Origin: Ornithinimicrobium avium
GTDB taxonomy: Bacteria; Actinomycetota; Actinomycetes; Actinomycetales; Dermatophilaceae
Assembly: GCF_003351765.1 (NCBI RefSeq)
Contig: NZ_CP031229.1
Location: 2,542,001-2,606,000, forward strand
Direction of reading: 5' to 3'
DNA: 64,000 nt
A program made the position numbers and the translations under genes. The notes beneath the pieces were generated by a model. It saw only the letters and a list, made by a program, of their open reading frames with translations, had not been told where the DNA came from and did not search any database. This document shows positions 41,543 to 50,532 of the stretch, piece after piece. Positions within the stretch are counted from its first letter, which is position 1. Every line of letters starts with the position of its first letter.

Positions 41543-42017
41543 GTGGCAGCTGCCGCGACCTCATCAGCGAGTCCACCTCGAGCTCCAGCACGGGCTTGCC
41601 GTGCTGGTTGCGCAGGACGCCGGCGATGACGACCAGGGAGCGACCGGGGGCGGCCGGCTCCACGGACCGCACGAGGATGCCGCAGCTCAGGACGTCGCCG
41701 GGACGGACCGGCCGCAGGAAGCGCAGGCTGCGGATCTCCCTGCCGGCCACGACGTCGAAGCGGTGCAGGAGACCGGCGACCGCGAGCTTCTGGTAGATCG
41801 AGGCGGTGTGCAGCCCGCTGGCGATGAGCCCGCCGAAGTCGCTGTGGGCGGCGAGGTCGGCCGAGACGTGGAAGTACTGCGGGTCCCAGGCGGAGGCGAA
41901 GGCCACGATCTCCTCCTCGGTGACCGTGTGGGAGCCGCAGTCGACCTCCTCCCCCAGGGGAAGCTCCTCGGCGGGCAGGAGCACGGGGGCGGCGGTGCCG
42001 GTGCCTGGCCAGGTCAT
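41490..42017 (-). CDS. MaoC-like hot-dog fold hydratase
   Basis: The 175-residue protein has the MaoC pattern: VTEEEIVAFASAWDPQYFHV (the Asp-Pro-x-x-x-His active site), FGGLIASGLHTASIYQKL, LRFLRPVRPGDVL and a closing NQHGKPVLELEV strand. Members hydrate enoyl-CoA-type double bonds. ATG at 42017 is preferred; GTG at 42029 adds four residues. The last 15 residues (RTRGRWPAGRAPGPR) are coded within the end of the convergent hydrolase gene and are not conserved-looking. Upstream 42018-42244 shows no gene. Confidence 0.85.
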   Translation of the reverse strand: MTWPGTGTAAPVLLPAEELPLGEEVDCGSHTVTEEEIVAFASAWDPQYFHVSADLAAHSDFGGLIASGLHTASIYQKLAVAGLLHRFDVVAGREIRSLRFLRPVRPGDVLSCGILVRSVEPAAPGRSLVVIAGVLRNQHGKPVLELEVDSLMRSRQLPLTRTRGRWPAGRAPGPR

Positions 42018-42244
42018 AGGTGCCACCACTTCTCTGTCGTCGGGACCGCCGTGCTGCTGCGCGGACCGTCGCGGACCTCCGCCGCGAGCGACAGTCCATC
42101 ATGCCGTGCGGCCGTCCTCCCACGGTGCACGGGCCCGCCGTCCGACCCTGCCCTCACGCCGAGGGGTGCGTGCCGCGACCTCCCCCGACCTCGCGGCCGT
42201 CCTGCGCGTCGCGGCACCTTGTCCAGAGGCGGGGCGACAGAGTG

Positions 42245-42613
42245 TCAAGGGTGCCTCGAGCACGAGACGGCCAGCGCGAGCTCCCCGGCCGCCAGCACGG
42301 CCGCACCGGCCGCCTGGCGCAGCGCCCAGCCGCGGCGCCGCCGGCAGACGAGGGCGAGGCCGAGCATGCTCGTCCCGTGCAGGACGTCGACGGCGCCGCC
42401 GAGCGCGTGCAGCCCGCCACGGGCGTGCCGGTGGAGCCGGTCCGCGGCGAGCGCGGTGCCGACGGCCTGGACCAGCAGGCGCGCCCCCAGGATCCTGCCC
42501 ACCAGGTCCGGGCGGCCCAGCTGCACGAGCCCGTATGCGCCGCGCCCGCCCTCGAGGGCGCTCGCGAGCGGGGAGGTCACGTCCGCCGGTGCCGGGTGTC
42601 CGGACCGGGTCAC
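42245..42613 (-). CDS. Hypothetical small membrane protein
   Basis: The 122-residue protein has moderate hydrophobic stretches (LVGRILGARLLVQAVGTAL, HGTSMLGLALVC and AAGAAVLAAGELALAVSC) that could form three membrane helices. GTG at 42613 overlaps the SDR stop (GTGA), so it is co-translated with it. There is no recognisable family. A remnant open frame further upstream belongs to shadow sequence. Confidence 0.55.
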   Translation of the reverse strand: MTRSGHPAPADVTSPLASALEGGRGAYGLVQLGRPDLVGRILGARLLVQAVGTALAADRLHRHARGGLHALGGAVDVLHGTSMLGLALVCRRRRGWALRQAAGAAVLAAGELALAVSCSRHP

Positions 42614-43632
42614 GAGCGCCACCGGGACGCCAGCGCCCCGACGGCAGCCGTGGCGCCGACCGCGCCGAGGCCGGCCAGCAGGCCGTGGTGCCGGGAGGCC
42701 CACACCTGGTAGGAGCGGTCGGTGGCGCGGTCGTCGAAGGGACCGTGCGCGCCGTGGTCGCGGTCGGCGTCGGCCGGCTCCCACAGGTTGACCGGCTGGT
42801 CGGGGTCGCGCGGCTCGTCGCCCTGCTGCGAGGCGAAGCCGGTCCGCGCCAGGTAGCGGTCCAGGATCCCGGGGGCGACGGCGTTGGCGGCCAGGGTCCC
42901 CACCGTGCTGCCGCCGACCCAGTACTCGCGACGTCGCGGATGGTCCGCGGCGTACAGGACCGCGGAGGCGGGGATCTCGGGCTGGTAGATCGGCGGGACC
43001 GGCTGGGCCTTGTTCGGCAGCCGGGAGAGGACCCAGCGGAACTGCGGGGTGTTGACCCCCGGCATCTGCACCATGGTCACGTGCACGTTGCTGCGCTCGT
43101 GCAGCAGCTCGCAGCGCAACGACTCGTGGAAACCCTGGATGGCGTGCTTGGCGCCGCAGTAGGCGCTCTGCAGGGGGATCCCGCGGTAGGCCAGCGCCGA
43201 GCCGACCTGCACGATCGTGCCGCGGTCACGGGGCTTCATCCTGCGCAGCGCGGACATCGTGCCGTAGACGAAGCCGAGGTAGCTGACCTCGGTGACACGG
43301 GCGTACTCCTCCGGGGAGATCTCCCAGAAGGGCGCGAACACCGAGGTGAACGCGACGTTGACCCAGACGTCGATCGTGCCGAGCTCGTCCTCGACCCGGG
43401 CGGCGGCGGCCTCCACCTGCTCGTGGTCGGCGGTGTCGGTGGGGATGGCCATGGCGGTCCCGCCCGCCTCCTCCACGTCCCGGGCGGCCGCCTCCAGCCC
43501 GGCCCGTCCCCGGGCCAGCAGCGCGACGGTGGCGCCGCGCCGGCCGAACGCGACCGCGGTGGCCCTGCCGATCCCCGCGCTCGCGCCGGTGACGACGACG
43601 ATCTGCTGCCTGTTCTGCTGCCTGTCCCTCAC
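42610..43632 (-). CDS. SDR-family oxidoreductase with C-terminal extension
   Basis: The 340-residue protein has TGASAGIGRATAVAFGRRG (cofactor), the catalytic Ser (VGSALAYRG) and YCGAKHA (Tyr-x-x-x-Lys, as YCGAK). The usual NAG motif at strand 4 is NVA here. Residues after about 250 (GDEPRDPDQPVNLWEPAD onward) extend beyond the classical 250-residue fold and end in a hydrophobic helix (HGLLAGLGAVGATAAVGALA), likely a membrane anchor. This layout is common in actinobacterial SDR b-type proteins. The substrate is unknown. GTG at 43632; the next gene overlaps its stop. Confidence 0.85.
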   Translation of the reverse strand: MRDRQQNRQQIVVVTGASAGIGRATAVAFGRRGATVALLARGRAGLEAAARDVEEAGGTAMAIPTDTADHEQVEAAAARVEDELGTIDVWVNVAFTSVFAPFWEISPEEYARVTEVSYLGFVYGTMSALRRMKPRDRGTIVQVGSALAYRGIPLQSAYCGAKHAIQGFHESLRCELLHERSNVHVTMVQMPGVNTPQFRWVLSRLPNKAQPVPPIYQPEIPASAVLYAADHPRRREYWVGGSTVGTLAANAVAPGILDRYLARTGFASQQGDEPRDPDQPVNLWEPADADRDHGAHGPFDDRATDRSYQVWASRHHGLLAGLGAVGATAAVGALASRWRS

Positions 43633-43776
43633 TGGCCGACCTTCTTAGCGTGGATGTTCGTATGGTGCGGGACGCTCATCCGTTCCTCTTTCGACAGTTG
43701 CACTCCCAACGGGTCGGTGCAACCGCAAGCAGACCCCCTACCCCGACCAGTGCCGCGGCCGACGCATCGCGGGGGC

Positions 43777-45024
43777 CTACTCGGGCAGCATCGCGTCCAG
43801 CGCGTGGCGCACCGTGTCCAGGCCCTCCCGGATCCACGGCAGCTCCGCGGGCGCCTCCGCCTCGAGCGCGGCCCACCTCTGGTCGTCGCTGGGCCCGTAG
43901 AGCATCGGGGTGGCGACGCGCAGGGTGAGCCGGTCCTCGGCGTCGCCGAACGCGGCACCGGGCAGGGTGGCGATGCCGTGCTCGTCCAGCAGCACACGGG
44001 CCAGACCGGGGCTGGTGGTGACGCCCGCGCCGGCCAGCCGGTCCCGCAGCGGCTCCAGGTCGGGGTAGAGGTAGAAGGCCCCGGACGGCTCGGCGACCTC
44101 GGCACCGGCGTCGCGGAAGACCGCGGCCACCGCCCTCGCGACCCGCCCGTGCAGCCGGCTGCTCAGCGCGATGTGCGCGGTGAGGTCGGCCGGCTCCGCG
44201 AAGGCCCACGCCGCGGCGAGCTGGACCGGGTGGGCGGGCGCCGACCAGATCTCGCTGGCCACGCTCGTCACCCGGCCGCGCACCTGGCTGAGCAGTCCGT
44301 CCGGGATGCGGGCGACCCCGATGCGCCACCCGCCCAGGGCCAGGCTCTTGCTCAGTCCGGTCGTGGTGATCGTGCGCCCGGGGACGACCTGGCTCGGGGT
44401 GAGGACCTCACGGTCGGGGTCGTGCACGAGGTCGAGGTAGATCTCGTCGGAGATGACGACCAGGTCGTGCTCCTCGGCGACCCGGCACAGCTCACGGACG
44501 GTCGCCGGGGCCGCGACGGTCCCGGTGGGGTTGTCGGGGATCGTCACGAGGACGGCCGTGGCCGGGGTGCCGGCGTCCCGCAGCCCGCGGGCGACGCTGT
44601 CGAGCCGGGCCGGGTCCGGCACGCCGCCCTCCCCCTCGACGGTGGGCACCGAGACGCTGCGCTGCCCGAGGATCTCGTTCTGCGCGGCGTAGCTGACCCA
44701 GCTGGGCCTGGGCAGCAGGACCGGACCGCCCAGGGCCTCGAACACGGCATACAGCAGGGGCTTGCTGCCCGGTCCGGCCACGACCTCCTCGGCCCGCGTC
44801 CCGACCCCACGGCGCGACCAGTAGCCCGCGGCGGCCTCGCGGAGCCTCGACGCGCCGGCGACCTCGCCGTAGCCGCCCTGCGCGGCGTGCCTGGCGAGCT
44901 GGTCGACGAGCAGCGGGTGGACCGGCAGGCTCGCCTCGCCGAAGCCGAGGGCGACGACGGGCCGGCCCTGCGCGCGGCGGCGGGCGATCTCCTCGTTGAT
45001 GGCCAGCGTGGGTGAGACGAGCAC
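43777..45024 (-). CDS. PLP-dependent aminotransferase, class I/II
   Basis: The 415-residue enzyme has the fold type I pattern: VALGFGEASLPVHPLLVDQL, PGSKPLLYAVFEAL, IPDNPTGTV, ISDEIYLDLV and the PLP-lysine motif TTGLSKSLALGGWRIG, with the phosphate-binding Arg in WRIG. The C-terminal Arg in TLRVATPMLYG would hold the substrate carboxylate. It resembles aspartate/aromatic aminotransferases, but specificity is not certain. GTG at 45024 has AGGAGG nine bases upstream; the longer open frame to 45396 has no homology. Confidence 0.87.
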   Translation of the reverse strand: MLVSPTLAINEEIARRRAQGRPVVALGFGEASLPVHPLLVDQLARHAAQGGYGEVAGASRLREAAAGYWSRRGVGTRAEEVVAGPGSKPLLYAVFEALGGPVLLPRPSWVSYAAQNEILGQRSVSVPTVEGEGGVPDPARLDSVARGLRDAGTPATAVLVTIPDNPTGTVAAPATVRELCRVAEEHDLVVISDEIYLDLVHDPDREVLTPSQVVPGRTITTTGLSKSLALGGWRIGVARIPDGLLSQVRGRVTSVASEIWSAPAHPVQLAAAWAFAEPADLTAHIALSSRLHGRVARAVAAVFRDAGAEVAEPSGAFYLYPDLEPLRDRLAGAGVTTSPGLARVLLDEHGIATLPGAAFGDAEDRLTLRVATPMLYGPSDDQRWAALEAEAPAELPWIREGLDTVRHALDAMLPE

Positions 45025-45193
45025 CGTGTCCTCCTGGTGAGTCCTGGGTCGGACAGCCAGTCTCACACCGTTCCCGGCAGCCTCGCGTGGGACGGGTGCT
45101 GCGCCTGGAGCGCCGGGCTGTCGAAAGTGGCCGCGACCGTCCGTCATGCACGTGAGGTCGCAGCCGCGGCCCGGAACGGACAGGATCGGTGAC

Positions 45194-45577
45194 ATGACCG
45201 AGTACATGGTGGTGATCGTGGGCGACGCCGACCGGTGGTGGTCCACGATGAGCATGCAGGAGCGCAAGGACGGGTATGCCGAGTACACCCGGTTCTCCGA
45301 GGAGCTCACCCGGCGCGGGCACCGGATCACCGGCGGCGCGGAGCTGCACGCGACGACGGAGGCCCGGACGGTCCGGCCGGGCGGGCGGTCCGTCACCGAC
45401 GGTCCGTTCGCGGAGTCCGCCGAGCACGTGGGCGGGTTCTACATGGTCGAGACCGAGGACCCGGACGACCTGGCCGAGTGCTGCAAGATCATCGCCGCGC
45501 TCGGCGACGGCGTCGAGATCCGCCGCACCGTGCGGCCCGAGGAGCGCTCCGCCCCGACGCAGGGACAGGCGCCGTGA
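45194..45577 (+). CDS. YciI/DGPF family protein
   Basis: The 127-residue protein begins MTEYMVVIVGDADRWWSTMS, with the DGPF motif in VTDGPFAESAEHVGGFYMVE and a closing VEIRRTVRP. YciI-like proteins form dimers; their genes often neighbour ECF42 sigma factors, as here. Function is unknown; a possible sensory or enzymatic accessory to the sigma factor is inference. ATG at 45194; an upstream GTG-like start has no support. Its stop overlaps the start of a truncated second YciI frame. Confidence 0.88.
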   Translation: MTEYMVVIVGDADRWWSTMSMQERKDGYAEYTRFSEELTRRGHRITGGAELHATTEARTVRPGGRSVTDGPFAESAEHVGGFYMVETEDPDDLAECCKIIAALGDGVEIRRTVRPEERSAPTQGQAP

Positions 45578-45684
45578 AGCAGTACCTCGTCCTCATCGCC
45601 AACGAACCCACGGACTGGGAGGGCGCGACCGAGGAGGTCCGCACCGGCTTCGTCGAGCTCCGACCGGTCGTCACGGTGGCGTGA
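45574..45684 (+). pseudogene. Second YciI gene with large in-frame internal deletion
   Basis: The 36-residue frame reads KQYLVLIANEPTDWEGATEE, then VRTGFVELRPVVTVA. The first 25 residues match a YciI N-terminus and the last ten a YciI C-terminal strand (VE-[IVL]-RP), with about 75 residues missing in between and the frame kept. GTGA overlap with the upstream YciI shows the old operon. It lies 18 bases before the sigma factor gene. It may still serve translational coupling. Confidence 0.75.
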
Positions 45685-45702
45685 GCGAAGGCGCGGCGGC
45701 AG

Positions 45703-46950
45703 GTGGGTGAGGACGCCCTCGCGCGGGTGGTGCGCGAGGAGTGGGGACGGCTGGTCGCCCTGCTGCTCGCGCGCTTCCGCCGGCTGGACCTGGTCGAGGA
45801 CGCCCTCGGCGACGCCGTCGAGGCTGCGGCCCGCACCTGGCCGGCGCACGGGGTCCCGGACAGCCCGGCGGCCTGGCTCAACACCGCGGCCAGCCGCCGG
45901 GTGCTGGACCGGTTGCGGGCCGAGGCGATGCGGCAGCGGCGGGCACCCCTGCTGGTGACCGAGGCCGAACGGGGGCAGGAGAGGACGGCGGCGATGGTCG
46001 ACCCGGGCGGGCTGGTCGAGGACGACGTCCTGCGGCTGGTCCTGATGTGCACGCACCCCGCGCTGGCCCCGGAGGCCGCCACCGCGCTCACGCTGCGTCT
46101 CGTGCTGGGGGTGAGCACGTATGACGTGGCGCGCCTCTTCCTCGTCCCCGAGCCGACCATGGCGGCCCGGATCACGCGGGCCAAGAAGAAGATCGTGGCC
46201 ACCGGCATCCCGTTCGCCGTGCCGGGGGTCGACGTGCTGCCCGACCGGCTGGACACGGTCGCGCAGACGGCCTACCTGGCGTTCACCGCCGGCTACGCCC
46301 CGGGCAGCGGTCCCGACGTGCTGCGCGCCGACCTCGCCGGAGAGGCGGTCCGGCTGGTGCGCGTCGTCCTCGCGCTGCGTCCCGGGACGCCGGTGCTGGT
46401 GGCGCTGCTCGCGCTGATGCTGCTCCAGCACTCGCGCCGGGACGCCCGGCTCGGGCCGGACGGGGGGCTCGTGCTGCTCGCCGACCAGGACCGGTCCCGG
46501 TGGCACCGTGCCGAGATCGAGGAGGCGCTGGCACTCCTGCGCTCGCTCGGCCCGGTCCGGACCGTGACCCGGCAGGGTGCGGCCTACCTGGTGCAGGCGC
46601 GGATCGCGGCCGAGCACGCGACCGCGCCGACCGCGCAGGAGACCAGGTGGGGGCGGATCGTCGAGCACTACGACACGCTGCTCGACGTGATGCCCTCCCC
46701 GGCCGCCCGGGTGGCGAGGGCGGTGGCCGTCGCCGAGGCGCGGGGCCCGGAGGCCGGTCTGCTGGCGCTCGAGGGCGTCGACGTCGCTGGCAGTCACCGT
46801 CCGGCTGCCGTGCGCGCCGAGCTGCTCACGCGGGCGGGACGCACGGAGCAGGCGCGGACGGCATACCAGGAGGCGATCAGCCTGTGCCGCAACGACAGGG
46901 AGCTGGAGCACCTGCGCGAGCGGCTGGAGTCGCTGCGCGGACCCACCTGA
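45703..46950 (+). CDS. ECF42-type RNA polymerase sigma factor with TPR-like C-terminal domain
   Basis: The 415-residue protein has sigma region 2 (ALARVVREEWGRLVALLLAR to ~75), a region 4 helix-turn-helix (TLRLVLGVSTYDVARLFLVP, then MAARITRAKKKI) and a long C-terminal domain of the DUF6596 type (AYLAFTAGYAPG) with TPR-like helices (LLTRAGRTEQARTAYQEAI). This is the ECF42 layout; in that group the C-terminal domain controls activity and target promoters drive the neighbouring YciI genes. The GTG at 45703 is the start. No anti-sigma gene is nearby, which fits the family. Confidence 0.93.
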   Translation: MGEDALARVVREEWGRLVALLLARFRRLDLVEDALGDAVEAAARTWPAHGVPDSPAAWLNTAASRRVLDRLRAEAMRQRRAPLLVTEAERGQERTAAMVDPGGLVEDDVLRLVLMCTHPALAPEAATALTLRLVLGVSTYDVARLFLVPEPTMAARITRAKKKIVATGIPFAVPGVDVLPDRLDTVAQTAYLAFTAGYAPGSGPDVLRADLAGEAVRLVRVVLALRPGTPVLVALLALMLLQHSRRDARLGPDGGLVLLADQDRSRWHRAEIEEALALLRSLGPVRTVTRQGAAYLVQARIAAEHATAPTAQETRWGRIVEHYDTLLDVMPSPAARVARAVAVAEARGPEAGLLALEGVDVAGSHRPAAVRAELLTRAGRTEQARTAYQEAISLCRNDRELEHLRERLESLRGPT

Positions 46951-47033
46951 GGCGGGTCCGCCCCCTGCTGCGCGGCAAGGACCGCTCCGGGGGTCGGCGC
47001 GTCGCGGTCACCGGGCCGGGAGATGATCGTGCC

Positions 47034-47723
47034 ATGCTCACCGCACCGCAGACCCTCCCCTCCTGGCAGCGCGTGCTCGCCGTGGTCGCGCACCCGGACG
47101 ACGAGTCCTTCGGCCTGGGCGCGCTCATCGACGCCTTCGCCCGCGCCGGTGCTGCCGTGGACGTGCTCTGCCTGACCCGGGGCGAGGCGTCCACCCTGGG
47201 GGCGGCACCGGACCTGGCGACGGTCCGGGCAGCCGAGCTCGAGGCGGCCGGGCGCGCGCTGGGTGCGCGTTCGACCAGGCTGCTCGACCTGCCCGACGGT
47301 GGGCTGGGGGACCTCGACCCGGAGCAGGTCGCCGCCCTCGTGCGCGAGGCGGCGGACGACACCCGGCCCGAAGGTCTCCTCGTCTTCGACAGCACGGGCA
47401 TCTCGGGCCACCCGGACCATGTCGCCGCCACCGGTGCCGCGCTGGTCACGGCCGAGCGGCTCGACCTGCCGGTGCTGGCCTGGACCCTGCCCGAGGACCT
47501 CGCCAGGCAGCTGGTGGCCGAGACGGGCGTCCCGTTCGTGGGTCGCTCCGTGGGGCACTTCGTGGTGGAGGTCGACCGTGCTGCGCAGCACGAAGCCATC
47601 GCCCAGCACGCGAGCCAGGCCGTCCCCGGGAGCGTCCTGTGGCGCCGCCTCGAGCTGCAGGGCTCGACGGAGACCCTGTGCTGGCTCCGCGGGCCCGGTG
47701 CTGCCGCTGGCCCCGCGGGCTGA
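47034..47723 (+). CDS. PIG-L/LmbE family deacetylase
   Basis: The 229-residue protein has VLAVVAHPDDESFGLGALID, the zinc-binding AHPDDE motif, and the second His pair in SGHPDHVAA. This family deacetylates N-acetylglucosamine-type substrates, as MshB and Mca do in mycothiol chemistry. It is shorter than Mca (about 290) and has no clear specificity loop. ATG at 47034. It converges on a small membrane-protein gene with 25 bases between stops. Confidence 0.9.
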   Translation: MLTAPQTLPSWQRVLAVVAHPDDESFGLGALIDAFARAGAAVDVLCLTRGEASTLGAAPDLATVRAAELEAAGRALGARSTRLLDLPDGGLGDLDPEQVAALVREAADDTRPEGLLVFDSTGISGHPDHVAATGAALVTAERLDLPVLAWTLPEDLARQLVAETGVPFVGRSVGHFVVEVDRAAQHEAIAQHASQAVPGSVLWRRLELQGSTETLCWLRGPGAAAGPAG

Positions 47724-47748
47724 CCACCACCCTGGCGCCGGCCGTGGC

Positions 47749-47946
47749 TCAGGCTGCGTGGGTGCGCAGTCTGCGCAGGCCGAGCGTGGCCGAGGTGACC
47801 GCGACGATGACCAGGGCGAGCAGGAAGCCGAACCAGCCGATGCTGCTGAGCGCAGCGCCCGCGCCGTGGGTGGCGTCGCGCCACGGGTAGGACAGCGCGA
47901 GCAGGCACGGGGCGGCGGTGGCGGCGACGATGAGTGTGCGTTTCAT
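47749..47946 (-). CDS. Small two-helix membrane protein
   Basis: The 65-residue protein has two hydrophobic segments (TLIVAATAAPCLLALSYPW, then IGWFGFLLALVIVAVTSATL) and a basic tail. ATG at 47946 follows AAGGAG and begins right after the stop of the secreted protein upstream, so both are one transcript. No family is recognised. An upstream longer frame lacks a ribosome site. Confidence 0.6.
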   Translation of the reverse strand: MKRTLIVAATAAPCLLALSYPWRDATHGAGAALSSIGWFGFLLALVIVAVTSATLGLRRLRTHAA

Positions 47947-47974
47947 GGTGGTCTCCTTGGGTTTTGCGTGGTGG

Positions 47975-48475
47975 TCAGGACATGCCGGGGAGCTGGCAGG
48001 TGCTGGCGTCGACGACGTGGGGGATCTGGTCGGATCCGGTGCGTAGCCGGAACCGGACGACCCCGACGATGTCGCCATCGGTGACGACGTTGAAGAAGAA
48101 GAGCTCGTGCTCGGAGAGGACGTCGCCGGTGACCGCGCCGCCGGGGTAGAGGACGTGGTCGAAGCCTCCGCCGGTCAGCCGGTAGCGGGTGCCGTCGGCG
48201 CCGACCAGGCGGACATGGTCGGTGGAGATGGTGAAGAGCACGTGTGCCCGCCCCCGGCCGTCGATGGTGGTCGTCTCACGCTGTCGGAGGCTGCCGCTCG
48301 TGGCGGTCAGGGCCCCGACCGTGTCGCACGTGACGACCTCGCCCGCGGCAGGCACGTCGTGCGTCGGTGCCGCCGCCGAGGCGGGGACGGCGGCGCCGAT
48401 GACGAGCGCGGCCGTCGTGGTGGCCATGGCGTGCCGGACGGTGCTGCGGATGTGGGTCGATCGGTACGTGGTCAT
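47975..48475 (-). CDS. Secreted hypothetical protein
   Basis: The 166-residue protein begins with a signal peptide (ATTTAALVIGAAVPASA-AA). The mature part is beta-rich (ALTATSGSLRQRETTT, GRAHVLFTISTDHVRLVG, FNVVTDGDIVGVVRFRLR) with Cys near positions 50 and 161 that could pair. Similar secreted proteins of actinobacteria have no known role. ATG at 48475. It is divergent from the two-component system at 48638, with a shared 162-base promoter region, so it may be a target of that system (inference). Confidence 0.65.
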   Translation of the reverse strand: MTTYRSTHIRSTVRHAMATTTAALVIGAAVPASAAAPTHDVPAAGEVVTCDTVGALTATSGSLRQRETTTIDGRGRAHVLFTISTDHVRLVGADGTRYRLTGGGFDHVLYPGGAVTGDVLSEHELFFFNVVTDGDIVGVVRFRLRTGSDQIPHVVDASTCQLPGMS

Positions 48476-48637
48476 GCCAGGAACGCTAGGAGCCTCGGTG
48501 GCGCTGCGCCTCGGGCATCGGGCATGGACCGACCCGCCGCCGGTCCCCTTTCGCACCTGCCCCGCCCCGACCCGGGGCCGAGTGCGCTCATCCTTGGGAC
48601 GGAGGACGGATCTGGGCCAGGGATCTAGTCTTGAGAC

Positions 48638-49810
48638 GTGGCCGTGGTGGCGAACGCGAAGGCGTACGGCGGAACCGACTGGCGTGCCGGTGTCTCCTTC
48701 GACGTCGCGCTGGCCGCGGTGATCACCCTGGGCGGCCAGGTGGAGCTCGCCTCCGCGGGCCAGGCAGGTTGGCGCGGGCTGCTGCCCGGGATGTTGCTGC
48801 TCTGCCAGACTGCGCCGGTGGCCGCCCGGCGGTCCGCTCCGGCGGCGGCCGCAGCCGTCGGTGCTGCGGCGCTGGCCGTCGAGGCGCTGGTCTCGGCGCC
48901 GACCAACACCTTGTCCGGGCTGCTGGCCGGGCTCGTGCTGCTCTACAGCCTCGGCCGGCACGCCGGCGGCGGGAGGATGGTGGCGGTCACCGCCCTCGTG
49001 GGCGCGGCGACAGCGCTGCACGTGGTGGCGTTGTCCGGCTGGCAGGTCGACGACCTCGCCTTCGCGGCGATCTTCTCAGCTGCTGCGTGGCTGGCGGGCC
49101 GCACGATTCGCCGCCGGGAACAGGAGCGGTGGCGCGCCGAGGCAGCCGCCAGCGACGAGCGCGCCGCCGCGGTCGAGGCCCTGGAAGCGGCTGTCGTCCA
49201 CGAACGCGCCCGGATCGCCAGGGAGCTCCACGACGTCGTCGCCCACGGCATGGGCGTGATGGTCGTGCAGGCGGCGGCGGCCGAGCAGCTGCTCACCGAC
49301 GACCCGACCTCCGCCCGGGTGCCGCTGAGCGCCGTCCGGGAGACCGGGCAGCAGGCCCTGGCCGAGATGAGACGGCTGCTCGGCCTGCTCCGCGACGGTG
49401 GGACGGGTGAGGGGCTCGAGGCACAGCCCGGCCTGCAGCAGCTGCCGGGTCTGGTGGAGCGGCTCCGGGAGGCGGGTATGGCGGTGACGCTGACCGTCGC
49501 CGGCGAGCGCAGCCTCGTGCCGCCGGGACAGCAGCTGTGCGCCTACCGGATCGTTCAGGAGGCGCTGACCAACGCGCTGAAGCACTCCGGGGGCGCGCAG
49601 GCACGCGTCGAGGTGGAGTATGGCGAGCACGCTCTCGTGGTGCGCATCCACAACGCCGCGGGCAGCGCGACGCCGGAGGCCTCGAACGGCGCCGGGCACG
49701 GTCTGGTCGGCATGCGTGAGCGGGTCCGCCTCTACGGCGGCACCCTGCAGGCCGGAGTCCAACCGGACGGCTCCTTCCTCGTCGCCGCAACCTTGCCGAC
49801 ACGCGCATGA
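48638..49810 (+). CDS. Sensor histidine kinase, NarL-partner type (HisKA_3)
   Basis: The 390-residue protein has four or five N-terminal membrane helices (to ~150) and a short linker. The H-box is RARIARELHDVVAHGMGVMV with phospho-His at about 198. The ATPase domain shows RIVQEALTNALKHSGG (N-box) and GHGLVGMRERVRLYGG (G-box). It lacks a large outer sensory domain, so the signal is probably sensed in the membrane. GTG at 48638 is used. The stop overlaps the response-regulator start (ATGA). Confidence 0.92.
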   Translation: MAVVANAKAYGGTDWRAGVSFDVALAAVITLGGQVELASAGQAGWRGLLPGMLLLCQTAPVAARRSAPAAAAAVGAAALAVEALVSAPTNTLSGLLAGLVLLYSLGRHAGGGRMVAVTALVGAATALHVVALSGWQVDDLAFAAIFSAAAWLAGRTIRRREQERWRAEAAASDERAAAVEALEAAVVHERARIARELHDVVAHGMGVMVVQAAAAEQLLTDDPTSARVPLSAVRETGQQALAEMRRLLGLLRDGGTGEGLEAQPGLQQLPGLVERLREAGMAVTLTVAGERSLVPPGQQLCAYRIVQEALTNALKHSGGAQARVEVEYGEHALVVRIHNAAGSATPEASNGAGHGLVGMRERVRLYGGTLQAGVQPDGSFLVAATLPTRA

Positions 49811-50487
49811 GCGCGGCGACGCGGGTGCTGATCGCCGACGACCAGGCACTGGTCCGCTCCGGCTTCCAGATGATCCTTGGCACCCAGTCGGACCTGCAGG
49901 TCGTCGGCGAGGCCGGCGACGGGCGGCGAGCCGTGGCGTCGGCGCGGGAGCTCCGGCCCGACGTGCTCCTCATGGACGTGCGGATGCCGGAGATGGACGG
50001 CATCGCAGCGACCCGGTCCCTGCTCGCCGATCCCTCGATCAGGACCCGGGTGCTGATCCTGACCACGTTCGACGGCGACAGCTACGTGTATGACGCCGTC
50101 CGCGCCGGTGCGAGCGGGTTCCTGCTCAAGACCGTCAGTCCCGGTCAGCTCATCGAAGCCGTCCGCACCATCGCGGCGGGCGAGGCGATCCTGGACCCCG
50201 TCGTGACCGGCCGGCTGCTCGCAGAGTTCGTCAGGGCGCCGCACCCCCCGGGGGGCGTCGGGGAGGCGTTCACGGCACTGTCGCCGCGCGAGCTCGACAC
50301 CGCGCGCTACGTGGCACAGGGCCTGTCCAACGCCGAGATCGCTGCGCGGATGTACCTGTCCGAGCCCACCGTGAAGTCGCACGTCAGCGCGATCCTGGCC
50401 AAGCTGGGCGTCCGCGACCGGGTCCAGGTCGTCGTCCGCTGCTACGAGACCGGCCTGGTCCGGCCTGGCCACAGCGACCCCACCTGA
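49807..50487 (+). CDS. LuxR/NarL-type response regulator
   Basis: The 226-residue protein has an N-terminal receiver (VLIADDQALVRSGFQMIL, phospho-Asp57 in LLMDVRMPEMDG, then TTFDGDSYVYDAVRAGASGF, KT) and a C-terminal GerE helix-turn-helix (LSPRELDTARYVAQGLSNAE, then EPTVKSHVSAILAKLGVRDR). It is the partner of the upstream kinase, co-translated by ATGA overlap. Targets are unknown, but the divergent secreted protein and small membrane protein are the natural candidates. Confidence 0.95.
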   Translation: MSAATRVLIADDQALVRSGFQMILGTQSDLQVVGEAGDGRRAVASARELRPDVLLMDVRMPEMDGIAATRSLLADPSIRTRVLILTTFDGDSYVYDAVRAGASGFLLKTVSPGQLIEAVRTIAAGEAILDPVVTGRLLAEFVRAPHPPGGVGEAFTALSPRELDTARYVAQGLSNAEIAARMYLSEPTVKSHVSAILAKLGVRDRVQVVVRCYETGLVRPGHSDPT

Positions 50488-50532
50488 GCCTGTGCGTGGG
50501 CACGACGTGGCTGTGACCGCGATGATAGGCGT

